Source of the DNA: Aquipseudomonas guryensis
GTDB taxonomy: Bacteria; Pseudomonadota; Gammaproteobacteria; Pseudomonadales; Pseudomonadaceae
Length of the DNA: 64,000 bases
Direction: 5' to 3'
Assembly (NCBI RefSeq): GCF_014164785.1
Contig: NZ_JACJFN010000004.1
Location: 372,001-436,000 of the forward strand
A program made the position numbers and the translations under genes. Positions 35,326 to 47,079 of this stretch are shown piece after piece; the stretch's first letter is position 1; every line of letters begins with the position of its first letter. Under the pieces are notes generated by a model that was not told where the DNA came from, searched no databases, and saw only the letters and a program-made list of their open reading frames with translations.

Positions 35326-35885
35326 GCTGGCTGCGCCCGCGAGGCCCGCCATTCGCGCAGGCCGAGCACGGCCAGGGCGGTGAACACTGCGTACAGCGCT
35401 GCCGTCAGCCAGTAACCCTGGAAGGCGAAGAAGCCGACATAGAGCACGTCGACCACTATCCACAGCACCCAGCACTGCCAGCGCTTGAGCGCCATCCACA
35501 ACTGGGCGAGCAGGCTGAAGGCGGTGAGCACGGCATCCGGCCAGGGATAGACGGCTTCGGTCAGACGATCCATGGCCAGCCCCAGCAGCAGACCAATCAG
35601 CAGCGCCGAGCCCAGGCCGATCAGGATCTCGTTGCGGCCCGCTGCGCTGACCGGCCGTTTGCCACTGGCGTCCACGTCCTGGCGCCACTGCCACCAGCCG
35701 TACAGCTGCATGGCCGCGAACACGCCGTGCAGCAGCACCAGGGAATACAGGCGGGCATCGAAGAAGAACCAGGCATAGAGCAGCACCATGACCAGGCCGA
35801 TGGGCCAGCACAGCGGATTCTGCCGCACGGTCAGCCAGACGGAGGTTATGCCGAGGGCGGAGGCGATCAGTTCGAGAGGCGTCAT
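35322..35885 (-). CDS. pnuC: Nicotinamide riboside transporter PnuC
   Basis: A 187-residue membrane protein with about seven hydrophobic helices and the PnuC pattern (SVWLTVRQNPLCWPIGLVMVLLYAWFFF, then MQLYGWWQWR, and KRWQCWVLWIVVDVLYVGFFA). It imports nicotinamide riboside by facilitated diffusion, with trapping by the overlapping kinase gene. ATG 35885 is chosen because the transmembrane pattern starts there. No riboswitch is seen upstream; the preceding gene ends 32 bp away. Confidence 0.92.
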   Translation of the reverse strand: MTPLELIASALGITSVWLTVRQNPLCWPIGLVMVLLYAWFFFDARLYSLVLLHGVFAAMQLYGWWQWRQDVDASGKRPVSAAGRNEILIGLGSALLIGLLLGLAMDRLTEAVYPWPDAVLTAFSLLAQLWMALKRWQCWVLWIVVDVLYVGFFAFQGYWLTAALYAVFTALAVLGLREWRASRAQPA

Positions 35886-35917
35886 TGGGTTGCCGGGTGA
35901 GGGGCTGTGGTTTGGGG

Positions 35918-36367
35918 TCAGCTTGCGGCGCCCGAGTCTTGTGGGCACGAGGCACGCTTGCCGCGTAAGGTTTCGATTATGCCCATGTTGAGTTTGGCTG
36001 AATGCAGCTGGCCCCGGTATGCCTTCACGCTGAAGAAGAGGTAGCTGACCAGGACATAGATGCCCAAAGCGCTGATCAGCAAACCGCTGACCGCTACTAT
36101 CGGCAGTCGACTGATGCCCGCATCATTGGCGACGATGCCCAGGGCACCCAGCAGCAGGCCCAGCGGGATAGCGAGCACCAGCAGCGAGAGGTGCAGGTCG
36201 GCCAGTCGTAGCGCAGTTTCCCGTGCCTGTGCCCAGCCGCCGCGGCGGTAGAGGAAGTACAGCGCTGCCGGCAGGAACCAGGTTGCCCAGGTTTTTAAGA
36301 GGACGCTCAGCGCCAGCAGTACTACTGGGGTCGCGACGGCTACCCAGCGATCCGTGTCTTGTTGCAT
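35918..36367 (-). CDS. Small polytopic membrane protein of unknown function
   Basis: A 149-residue protein with about four membrane helices (VAVATPVVLLALSVLLKTW, LSLLVLAIPLGLLLGALGIV, LPIVAVSGLLISALGIYVLVSYLFFSVKAY) and a basic C-terminal tail. AGGGAC lies upstream of ATG 36367. It lies 32 bp after metH and 32 bp before pnuC, all on the same strand, so a four-gene transcript is possible. I do not recognise a named family, though it resembles DUF4870-like proteins. Confidence 0.75.
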   Translation of the reverse strand: MQQDTDRWVAVATPVVLLALSVLLKTWATWFLPAALYFLYRRGGWAQARETALRLADLHLSLLVLAIPLGLLLGALGIVANDAGISRLPIVAVSGLLISALGIYVLVSYLFFSVKAYRGQLHSAKLNMGIIETLRGKRASCPQDSGAAS

Positions 36368-36399
36368 GACGTCCCTGTCCTTTTGCCTGGGTGTCTAGG

Positions 36400-40110
<3,711 letters not shown>

Positions 40111-40240
40111 GGGGGCTACCTGGAGAGAGCGGAAACAAAGGCGGCGATGATAGCAAAGCTGCAAGGTTTTTCCGCATGTTGAGCATTCTCATGAATTTCG
40201 CTCATGTTAAAGGCTCTCTTTGCCGGTCCGGTGGCGCTAG

Positions 40241-40380
40241 CAGGCTGTTGAAAAACGTTGGCGAGGCAGCCAGCGCAAGGCAAAAACAGGCGAAAAAGCG
40301 CAGTTTACGAGTTGTAAATGAGCATTTTGAGCCTGTTTTTAACGCAGCGATGGCAACGCAGGTAGTTTTTCAACGGCCTG
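40241..40380. repeat. 140-bp covarying palindromic element, copy 1 (metH-cti gap)
   Basis: Bounded by 16-bp terminal inverted repeats, CAGGCTGTTGAAAAAC at 40241-40256 and GTTTTTCAACGGCCTG at 40365-40380 (one mismatch). An inner perfect stem AAAAACAGGC / GCCTGTTTTT (40282-40291, 40331-40340) encloses a 39-nt centre containing GCGCAGTTTACGAG and TAAATGAGCATT. It ends 35 bp before the cti start. Shares centre and architecture with 49643-49782. The rest of the 305-bp metH-cti gap shows nothing else. Confidence 0.85.
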
Positions 40381-40415
40381 ATAGAATCGCCATTCGCACA
40401 CACAGGATAGGGTTT

Positions 40416-42701
40416 ATGTCGCGCCAGGGATTTGCAGTTCTCTTCTTCGGTTTCATCTTGTCCGGCTCTGCTTGCGCCAGCGAAGCGGTTTCCTACAGCC
40501 GCGACATCCAGCCCATCCTCACGCAGAAGTGCGTGGCCTGCCACGCCTGTTATGACGCGCCGTGCCAGCTCAACCTCGGCAGCGGCGAAGGCGTGCTGCG
40601 TGGCGCCAGCAAGCTGCCGGTGTATGACGGCGGGCGGACCAAGGCGCAAGCCACCACGCGCCTGTATTTCGATGCCCAGGGGGAAGCGGCCTGGCGCGCC
40701 AAGGGCTTCGAGTCGGTGCTGAACCCTCAGAACGGTCAGGCCGCGCTGATGGCGCGCATGCTGGAGTTGGGTCGCAGCAATCCGCCAGTGCCGAATGCCA
40801 AGTTGCCGGCCGAACTGGATATCTCCCTCGCCCGTGACAACCAATGCCCACTGCCGGGCGAATTCGATGCCTACCAGAAGCAGTTCGCCCATGCCGGCAT
40901 GCCGTTCGCCGTGGCTGGTCTCAGCGACGCCGAGTACGCCACGCTGCAGCAATGGCTGGCGCAGGGCGCGCCGGTGGATGAGCAGGCGCTGCAACCTTCG
41001 CAGGCCGAGCAGAAGCAGATTGCCGAGTGGGAAGGGCTGCTGAATGCGCCGGGTGCGCGTGAAGCGCTGGTCGGGCGCTGGCTGTTCGAGCACCTGTTCC
41101 TTGCCCATCTGTATTTCGAAGGCGGCGAGCCGGGGCATTTCTTCCAGCTGGTGCGCTCGCGTACGCCCAGCGGCCAGCCGATCGATGCAATCGCCACCCG
41201 GCGACCCAATGAAGACCCAGGCACCCAGGTGTATTACCGTCTGTGGCCGATCCAGGGCGTGATCGTGCACAAGACCCACATTACCTATCCGCTCAGCGCG
41301 AAGAAGCTGGCGCGGGTCAACGAACTGTTTTACGGCACGGACTGGACCACCGATGCGGTGCCTGGTTATGGCGCCCAACGGCGGGAAAATCCCTTCGAGA
41401 CCTTCGCCGCCATCCCGCCGCAGGCGCGCTACCAGTTCATGCTGGATAACGCCGAGTACTTCGTGCGCACCTTTATCCGTGGCCCGGTGTGTCGCGGGCA
41501 GATCGCCACCGACGTGATTCGCGACAACTTCTGGGCGCTGTTCCAGGCCCCGGAGCGTGACCTCTACCTCACCGATGCCGCCTACCGTGCCGAAGCCACG
41601 CCGCTGCTGGCCATGCCCGGGCAGTTCGACGAGATCGGCGAGCTGCCGGTGCTGTGGCGCAGCTACCTGAAAAAGCGTAACCAGTACGAAGACCTGCGCC
41701 GTCAGGCCTATGCCGATGCGCCGGCACCCAGCTGGTCGAGCATCTGGGCCGGCAACGACAATGCGCTGCTGTCGATCTTCCGCCAGCGCGACAGCGCTTC
41801 GGTGCGCAAAGGCCTGATTGGCGAAATCCCGCAGACCCTGTGGCTGCTGGACTTTCCGCTGTTCGAGCGAACCTACTACCAACTGGTGGTCAATTTCGAC
41901 GTGTTCGGCAATGTCTCGCACCAGGCGCAGACCCGGCTGTACTTCGACCTGATCCGCAACGGCGCCGAGCTGAATTTCCTCCGCCTGCTACCGGCCGAGT
42001 CGCGCCAGGCCTATCTGGATGACTGGTACCAGGGCAGTGCCAAGCTGAAAATGTGGCTGGCTTATGTGGATGCCGATCTGGATACCCCGACTGCCCTAAA
42101 ACTCGATGGCAATGACCCCAAACGCGTGTTTGCCCAGGCTTTGCTGGAGCGTTACGCGGATATCAATGCGCGGCCCGATCCGCTCAATCGCTGCGTTACG
42201 GCCGAGTGCTATCGCCCAGGTTTGCCCGCCGAGCTGGCGGATGCCGAACAGGCGCTCAGCCGTTTGCCTGGCAAACCGGCGGCGGGGCTCAAGGTGATCG
42301 ACCAGTTGCCGGAAGCCAGCCTGCTGCGCGTCGAACTGGCCGACGGTAAGCGTGAGGTCTACAGCTTGCTGCGCAACCGTGCGCACAGCAACGTGGCTTT
42401 TATCGCTGGTGAATCGCTGCGCTACCAACCGGGGCTGGACACGTTGACGGTCTATCCGGGGGTGCTGACCAGCTACCCGAACTTCCTGTTCAATGTGCCG
42501 GCCAGCCAGGTGCCCGAATTTGTAAGCGCCCTGGAGCAGGTGCGCGATCCCAACGCCTTCGACAAGTTGGTCGAGCGCTGGGGCATTCGCCGCAGCCATC
42601 CTGAGTTCTGGCGCTATTTCCACGATCTGTCGGCCTATATTCGCGAAACCGAGCCGGTTGAGGCGGGCGTGCTGGACATGAATCGCTACGAGAACCTGTG
42701 A
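40416..42701 (+). CDS. cti: Periplasmic fatty acid cis/trans isomerase
   Basis: A 761-residue haem-containing isomerase that converts cis to trans unsaturated membrane fatty acids under solvent or heat stress, as described for P. putida. The signal peptide (cleavage near ACA-SEA) is followed by the CVACH haem c motif at residues 39-43 and a long helical domain ending MNRYENL. Length is close to the known 766. ATG 40416 follows AGGATAGGG. It is divergent from metH, the arrangement known in other pseudomonads. A palindromic element sits 35 bp upstream. Confidence 0.95.
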   Translation: MSRQGFAVLFFGFILSGSACASEAVSYSRDIQPILTQKCVACHACYDAPCQLNLGSGEGVLRGASKLPVYDGGRTKAQATTRLYFDAQGEAAWRAKGFESVLNPQNGQAALMARMLELGRSNPPVPNAKLPAELDISLARDNQCPLPGEFDAYQKQFAHAGMPFAVAGLSDAEYATLQQWLAQGAPVDEQALQPSQAEQKQIAEWEGLLNAPGAREALVGRWLFEHLFLAHLYFEGGEPGHFFQLVRSRTPSGQPIDAIATRRPNEDPGTQVYYRLWPIQGVIVHKTHITYPLSAKKLARVNELFYGTDWTTDAVPGYGAQRRENPFETFAAIPPQARYQFMLDNAEYFVRTFIRGPVCRGQIATDVIRDNFWALFQAPERDLYLTDAAYRAEATPLLAMPGQFDEIGELPVLWRSYLKKRNQYEDLRRQAYADAPAPSWSSIWAGNDNALLSIFRQRDSASVRKGLIGEIPQTLWLLDFPLFERTYYQLVVNFDVFGNVSHQAQTRLYFDLIRNGAELNFLRLLPAESRQAYLDDWYQGSAKLKMWLAYVDADLDTPTALKLDGNDPKRVFAQALLERYADINARPDPLNRCVTAECYRPGLPAELADAEQALSRLPGKPAAGLKVIDQLPEASLLRVELADGKREVYSLLRNRAHSNVAFIAGESLRYQPGLDTLTVYPGVLTSYPNFLFNVPASQVPEFVSALEQVRDPNAFDKLVERWGIRRSHPEFWRYFHDLSAYIRETEPVEAGVLDMNRYENL

Positions 42702-42706
42702 CAAGA

Positions 42707-42734
42707 CCCGCCGATGGGCTGGCTCATCGGCGGG
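42707..42734 (+). terminator. Hairpin after cti
   Basis: Ten-bp stem CCCGCCGATG / CATCGGCGGG with an 8-nt loop, six bases after the cti stop. T tract is poor. Confidence 0.6.
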
Positions 42735-42742
42735 CTGGGAAT

Positions 42743-42767
42743 TATTCCTACTAAATTGGTAGGACTT
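42743..42767 (+). promoter_or_regulatory. IscR-like operator upstream of nfuA
   Basis: Palindrome TCCTAC-N7-GTAGGA (42746-42751 / 42759-42764) with AT-rich centre TAAATTG, about 55 bp before the nfuA start. The CCTACTAAATTGGTAGG pattern resembles type-1 IscR sites that repress Fe-S assembly genes. IscR control of nfuA is known in P. aeruginosa; assignment here is by resemblance. Confidence 0.5.
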
Positions 42768-42819
42768 TATCCATGCAGCCGACTGGCGTACACTGCGCCC
42801 ATGTTTGCGAGGAGTTGCC

Positions 42820-43404
42820 ATGAGCGCCATCACCATTACCGACGCGGCCCACGATTACCTGGCTGATCTGCTGAGCAAGCAGACCACTCCGGGCATCGGC
42901 ATCCGTGTGTTCATCACCCAGCCGGGTACCCAGTACGCGGAAACCTGCATCGCCTATTGCAAGCCGGGCGAGCAAAAGCCGGAAGACACCGCCCTCGGCT
43001 TGGCCAGCTTTACCGCCTGGATCGACGCGGTCAGCGAACCCTTCCTCGAAGACGCCGTGGTCGACTACGCCACCGATCGCATGGGTGGCCAGCTGACCAT
43101 CAAGGCGCCGAACGCCAAGGTGCCGATGGTCAACGAAGACAGCCCGCTCAACGAGCGCATCAACTATTACCTGCAGACCGAGATCAATCCGGGCCTGGCC
43201 AACCATGGTGGCCAGGTCAGCCTGGTGGATGTGGTCGAGGAGGGCATCGCCGTGCTCAAGTTCGGCGGTGGCTGCCAGGGCTGCGGCCAGGCCGACCTGA
43301 CCCTCAAAGAAGGCATCGAGAAGACCTTGCTCGAGCGTATTCCGGAGCTCAAAGGCGTGCGTGACGTGACCGACCACAGTATTCGCGAGAACGCGTACTA
43401 CTGA
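42820..43404 (+). CDS. nfuA: Fe-S biogenesis protein NfuA
   Basis: A 194-residue iron-sulfur carrier with an N-terminal degenerate A-type domain (MSAITITDAAHDYLADLL) and a C-terminal Nfu domain with the C-x2-C cluster ligands Cys152 and Cys155 in GGCQGCGQADLTL. It delivers 4Fe-4S clusters to apo-enzymes in the cytoplasm, especially under oxidative or iron stress. GGAG lies 7 nt before ATG 42820. Monocistronic, with a UUCG-loop terminator after it. Confidence 0.96.
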   Translation: MSAITITDAAHDYLADLLSKQTTPGIGIRVFITQPGTQYAETCIAYCKPGEQKPEDTALGLASFTAWIDAVSEPFLEDAVVDYATDRMGGQLTIKAPNAKVPMVNEDSPLNERINYYLQTEINPGLANHGGQVSLVDVVEEGIAVLKFGGGCQGCGQADLTLKEGIEKTLLERIPELKGVRDVTDHSIRENAYY

Positions 43405-43428
43405 TCGGCAGGCACTACGCAAGGCTAA

Positions 43429-43452
43429 ACAAGGCGACTTCGGTCGCCTTGT
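43429..43452 (+). terminator. UUCG-tetraloop terminator of nfuA
   Basis: Perfect 10-bp stem ACAAGGCGAC / GTCGCCTTGT capped by the very stable C(TTCG)G loop. T tract is short (GCGTTT). Confidence 0.75.
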
Positions 43453-43657
43453 GCGTTTCTGCAGCAGGCGCTTGCATGGAAAATGTCGTGTAGTCGACAA
43501 AGTAATGGCACATTGCTATGGCGTGCGTCAGGAAAAAATGTTTCCTTATGCCGCGCGTTTTGTATGGCCATCGCCGGACTTCCGGCATGGTTGAAGCGAT
43601 GACCTTGGGCGATCAGCGCAGCCCGTCATTTCGCGTGCTAGTCACGAGGGATAGGTA

Positions 43658-44653
43658 ATGCCAACGTTCTCCCTACTGGTCTGCGACGACTCCAGCATGG
43701 CGCGCAAGCAGCTGCTGCGTGCATTACCCGCCGACTGGCCGGTGACTGTCAGCCAGGCCAGCCATGGCCAGGAGGCGCTGGAGCTGCTGCGCGCACAGCA
43801 CTTCGACTTGCTCCTGCTCGACCTGACCATGCCGGTACTGGACGGCTACGGCGTGCTAACGGCGATGCGTGCCGAAGGCCTGCAATGCCCGGTGATCGTG
43901 ATTTCCGGCGACGTGCAGGACGAGGCTAGGCGCCGGGTCACCGAGCTGGGCGCCCTGGCTTTTCTGAAGAAACCAGCCGAGCCTGCGCTGCTGCAAGAAA
44001 CCCTGCAGCACCTGGGTCTGCTGACAGCGAAGGGCGCTGCGCTGGCGCCGGCCAGCCTCAGCGAGCCCCAGGTGACTTTCCGCGATGCCTTCCGCGAGGT
44101 GATCAACGTCGCCATGGGCCGCGCCGCTGCACTGCTGGCGCGGGTGCTGGGGGTGTTCGTGCAGTTGCCGGTGCCCAACGTCAACATCCTCGAGGTTGGC
44201 GAGCTGCACATGGCGCTGATCGATGCCCAGCAGGGCGATCGTCTGACGGCGGTGTGCCAGGGCTATATTGGCGGTGGCATCTGCGGTGAAGCGCTACTGT
44301 TGTTCCATGACTCGGAAGTGGCGGACATGGCCAGGCTGATGCAGCGCCAGGAACATGACTACCAGCCGATGGAAATGCTTCTGGACATGTCCAGCGTGGT
44401 GATCGGCGCTTGCCTCAGTGGCATCGCCGAGCAGATCAACGTGAAGTTTTCCCAGGGCCACCCGCAGATACTTGGCGAACATGCCTCGATCGACGAACTG
44501 ATCCGCCTCAACCAGCAGCGCTGGCGCAAGACCCTGGCGGTGGAGATCAGCTACAGCATCGAGGGACACGACATCCACTTCGACCTGTTGCTGCTGTTCA
44601 CCGAGGACTCGGTACCGCTGCTGACCCACAAACTCGCTTACCTGATGGGATGA
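43658..44653 (+). CDS. Response regulator fused to a CheC/CheX-like phosphatase domain
   Basis: A 331-residue two-domain protein. The receiver (1-122) has the acidic pair Asp10-Asp11, phospho-acceptor Asp55, Ser83 and Lys104. The C-terminal domain (about 138-331) carries one complete CheC-type site, D143-x3-E147-x2-N150-x22-P173; the second site is degenerate (LLDMSS in place of the Glu and Asn). It may dephosphorylate CheY-like proteins or itself. It is 8 bp upstream of a PAS-GGEEF gene, so the two probably work together. Confidence 0.88.
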   Translation: MPTFSLLVCDDSSMARKQLLRALPADWPVTVSQASHGQEALELLRAQHFDLLLLDLTMPVLDGYGVLTAMRAEGLQCPVIVISGDVQDEARRRVTELGALAFLKKPAEPALLQETLQHLGLLTAKGAALAPASLSEPQVTFRDAFREVINVAMGRAAALLARVLGVFVQLPVPNVNILEVGELHMALIDAQQGDRLTAVCQGYIGGGICGEALLLFHDSEVADMARLMQRQEHDYQPMEMLLDMSSVVIGACLSGIAEQINVKFSQGHPQILGEHASIDELIRLNQQRWRKTLAVEISYSIEGHDIHFDLLLLFTEDSVPLLTHKLAYLMG

Positions 44654-44661
44654 TGTAAGAC

Positions 44662-45615
44662 ATGGCTGGCATGGATCTCAACGAGTTTCACTGGTTGCTG
44701 GCCATCGTGCAGAGCATCGACGTCGGCGTGGTGGTACTCGATCGTGAGTACCGCGTGGAGGTGTGGAACAGCTTCATGGAAAACCGCTCCGGGCGCACGG
44801 CCCAGGACGCGGTGCAGAAATCCTTCTTCAGCCTGTTCCCCGAGGTCGAGGAACCGTGGTTCCGTCATAAGGTGGAAAGCGTGGTCACCCTCGGCACGCC
44901 GGCGTTCACCATCTGGGAGCAGCGCCCCTACCTGGTGCGCTTCAAGAACTACCAGCCGATCACCGGGCAGGAAGAGTTCATGTACCAGAACACCACCATC
45001 CTGCCGCTGCAGGCGACCAACAGCGTGGTCGAGCATGTCTGTCTGATCATCTACGACGTCACCAACGTCGCGGTGAACAAGCACCAGTTGCAGTCGGCCA
45101 ACGACCAGCTCAAGCACCTGTCGCGTACCGATCGCCTGACCGGGCTGAACAACCGCGGGCATTGGGAAGAAGAACTCAAGCGCGAGTACTCGCGTCATCG
45201 CCGCTACGGCAGCACGGCGGCGCTGGTGATGTTCGATATCGACCACTTCAAGAAGGTCAACGACACCTATGGCCACCAGGCGGGTGACAAGGTGATCCAG
45301 GCGGTCGCCGACGTGGTGCGCAAGGAGGCGCGCGATACTGATATCGCCGGGCGCTACGGCGGCGAGGAGTTCGTCATTCTCCTGCCGGACGTCGATAGCG
45401 CCGGCGCGCGCCTGTTTGCCGAGCGTTTACGGCAGAAGACCGAGGCGTTGCAGGTCGATTACGACGGCCAGCTGATTCCTTTCACCATCAGCCTGGGCGT
45501 CGCCGATCTGGCGCAGAGCGGCAACGATCACCAGCAACTGATCGAGTGGGCCGACCATGCGCTGTACCAGTCCAAGCGCAACGGGCGTAATCAGGTGAGC
45601 GTGCACGGCGCCTGA
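44662..45615 (+). CDS. PAS-GGEEF diguanylate cyclase
   Basis: A 317-residue cytoplasmic enzyme with one PAS domain (about 8-135, VVVLDREYRVEVWNSFMENRSG) and a cyclase domain with GGEEF at 233-237 and an RxxD inhibitory site RDTD at 224-227. It should make cyclic di-GMP with product inhibition. The immediately upstream REC-CheC gene likely feeds phosphorylation signals into the same pathway. ATG 44662 is used; an in-frame ATG at 44671 is possible. Confidence 0.92.
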   Translation: MAGMDLNEFHWLLAIVQSIDVGVVVLDREYRVEVWNSFMENRSGRTAQDAVQKSFFSLFPEVEEPWFRHKVESVVTLGTPAFTIWEQRPYLVRFKNYQPITGQEEFMYQNTTILPLQATNSVVEHVCLIIYDVTNVAVNKHQLQSANDQLKHLSRTDRLTGLNNRGHWEEELKREYSRHRRYGSTAALVMFDIDHFKKVNDTYGHQAGDKVIQAVADVVRKEARDTDIAGRYGGEEFVILLPDVDSAGARLFAERLRQKTEALQVDYDGQLIPFTISLGVADLAQSGNDHQQLIEWADHALYQSKRNGRNQVSVHGA

Positions 45616-45635
45616 GAGCCTGAACAGGCTCTGAG

Positions 45636-46814
45636 TCAGTGCTGCGCTTCGACGGGCTGCGGCTCTGCCGGTTTGCGCAAGGCCAGCAGGGCTAGCGCCA
45701 GCAATGGCAGGATGGCCAGGTTGACCGGGTTCCAGCCGATGCCGCTGATCAGGGCACCAGAGGCGAACGAGGCGAGCGCCGCCATCGTGCCATTCCCCAA
45801 CTCCATAAGCCCCTGGGCCTGGCCGCGTTCGTCCGGCGTGTGACCGGTGCCGAGCAAGGTGGTGCCCGACACCAGCATCAGGTTCCAGCCCATGCCCAGC
45901 AGGCAGGAGGAGATCAGGAAGTGCGCCTGTGCCTGGCCGCTCAGAGCAATGCCGGCGCTGAGGCTGACCAGGGCGATGCCGAGCAGCGCCACGCGGCGGC
46001 TGCCAAGGCGATCGACCAGGGGGCCGGCGATGAAGGCCGGCAGGAACATGCCGAGCAGGTGCCACTGGATCACCTGGGCGCTGGCTTCCAGCGACAGGCC
46101 GCAGAAACTCATAGCCAGCGGCGTGGCATTCATCACCAGATACATCAGGCCATGGCCGATGGCGGTGGTCGCCATCGCGGCGCGCACCGGGCCCCGCTTC
46201 AGCAGTTGGCGCATTGCCTGCAAGCCGCCATTGGCCGGGGCCGGCAGGCGCCCTTCACGCAGACTGGCGAGCAGCAACACAGCGGCCACGGCCAGCATAG
46301 CCAGTACCAGGTAAGCGCCGACAAAGGGTGTACTCAGGAGATGGCGCGACCACAGCGTCAAACTCGGGGCGAGCAGGGCGGCGCATACGCCACCGCAGAT
46401 CACCCAGGCGGTCGCCCGGCCCTGGTGTGCCGTGTCCACTGCCTCCAGCGCGGCGAAGCGGTAGTACATCGCCGAGGCCTGGTAGACGCCAATCGACAGC
46501 GCGCCCAGGCAGAACAGCAAGAAGTCCGCCTGCCACACGCCCAGTGCGCTGAGCAGACCGCCCGCTGCACCGGCGCCGGCACCGAGCATTAACCCCGGCC
46601 GCCGCCCGTGACGCTGCATGAACAGCGACAGCGGCTGGGTCGCCAGCAGATTACCCAGTACCAGCAGGGCCAGCGGCAGGGTGGCCAGCACATTGCTGGG
46701 TGCCAGCTGCAGGCCGACCAGAGCAGTGAGGGTGATGCCGATCATCGCGCAGCTCCAGTACAGGGCCTGGGCGATAAACAGTTTCAGTAGGGTGGGGTGA
46801 CGCAGAAGCAGCAT
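45636..46814 (-). CDS. MFS transporter
   Basis: A 392-residue major facilitator with about twelve membrane helices. The loop between helices 2 and 3 contains RHGRRPGLMLGAGAGAAGG, the usual MFS A-like motif. Substrate unknown. ATG 46814 is taken, since GAGGAC lies upstream and a GTG at 46838 would extend into the preceding gene. It is 10 bp downstream of the DUF1272 gene and belongs to the same operon as the GlxA-type regulator. Confidence 0.87.
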   Translation of the reverse strand: MLLLRHPTLLKLFIAQALYWSCAMIGITLTALVGLQLAPSNVLATLPLALLVLGNLLATQPLSLFMQRHGRRPGLMLGAGAGAAGGLLSALGVWQADFLLFCLGALSIGVYQASAMYYRFAALEAVDTAHQGRATAWVICGGVCAALLAPSLTLWSRHLLSTPFVGAYLVLAMLAVAAVLLLASLREGRLPAPANGGLQAMRQLLKRGPVRAAMATTAIGHGLMYLVMNATPLAMSFCGLSLEASAQVIQWHLLGMFLPAFIAGPLVDRLGSRRVALLGIALVSLSAGIALSGQAQAHFLISSCLLGMGWNLMLVSGTTLLGTGHTPDERGQAQGLMELGNGTMAALASFASGALISGIGWNPVNLAILPLLALALLALRKPAEPQPVEAQH

Positions 46815-46824
46815 GGTGAAGTCC

Positions 46825-47064
46825 TCAGGCGCAGCCACCTGGCTTGTGGATGCGAGTGCTGGAGGGCGGGTTGGCAGCCAGCTTGGCGGCGGGCCGAATC
46901 GGTCGGCGCACTAGCTCTCCGCCGCAGTTGGGGCATTGGCCGTGCAGGCGCTGTTCTGTGCAGTCGCGGCAGAAGGTGCACTCGAACGAGCAGATCATGG
47001 CGTCCGTCGAGTCGGGCGGCAGGTCGCGGTCACAGCATTCGCAGCCGGGGCGTAGTTGCAGCAT
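46825..47064 (-). CDS. DUF1272 zinc-ribbon-like small protein
   Basis: A 79-residue cysteine-rich protein with the DUF1272 pattern CECCDRDLPPDSTDA, then FECTFCRDC and CPNCGGELVRRP, giving about ten cysteines set for two zinc sites. AGGAGA precedes ATG 47064. It lies between a GlxA-type regulator and an MFS gene with gaps of 15 and 10 bp. Function unknown; probably a small metal-binding protein. Confidence 0.87.
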   Translation of the reverse strand: MLQLRPGCECCDRDLPPDSTDAMICSFECTFCRDCTEQRLHGQCPNCGGELVRRPIRPAAKLAANPPSSTRIHKPGGCA

Positions 47065-47079
47065 GCGTATCTCTCCTGA

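Noticed and set aside
40111..40240. Possible cobalamin riboswitch before metH
   Set aside because: I see no B12-box-like GCCACTG element or the needed paired arms between the metH start and the palindromic element.
43484..43499. TGTCG-N6-CGACA palindrome upstream of the REC-CheC gene
   Set aside because: Short and not matching a known operator; could be chance.
43505..43530. Sigma-54-like TGGCAC before the REC-CheC gene
   Set aside because: TGGCAC is present but the -12 position has TATG, not TTGC.
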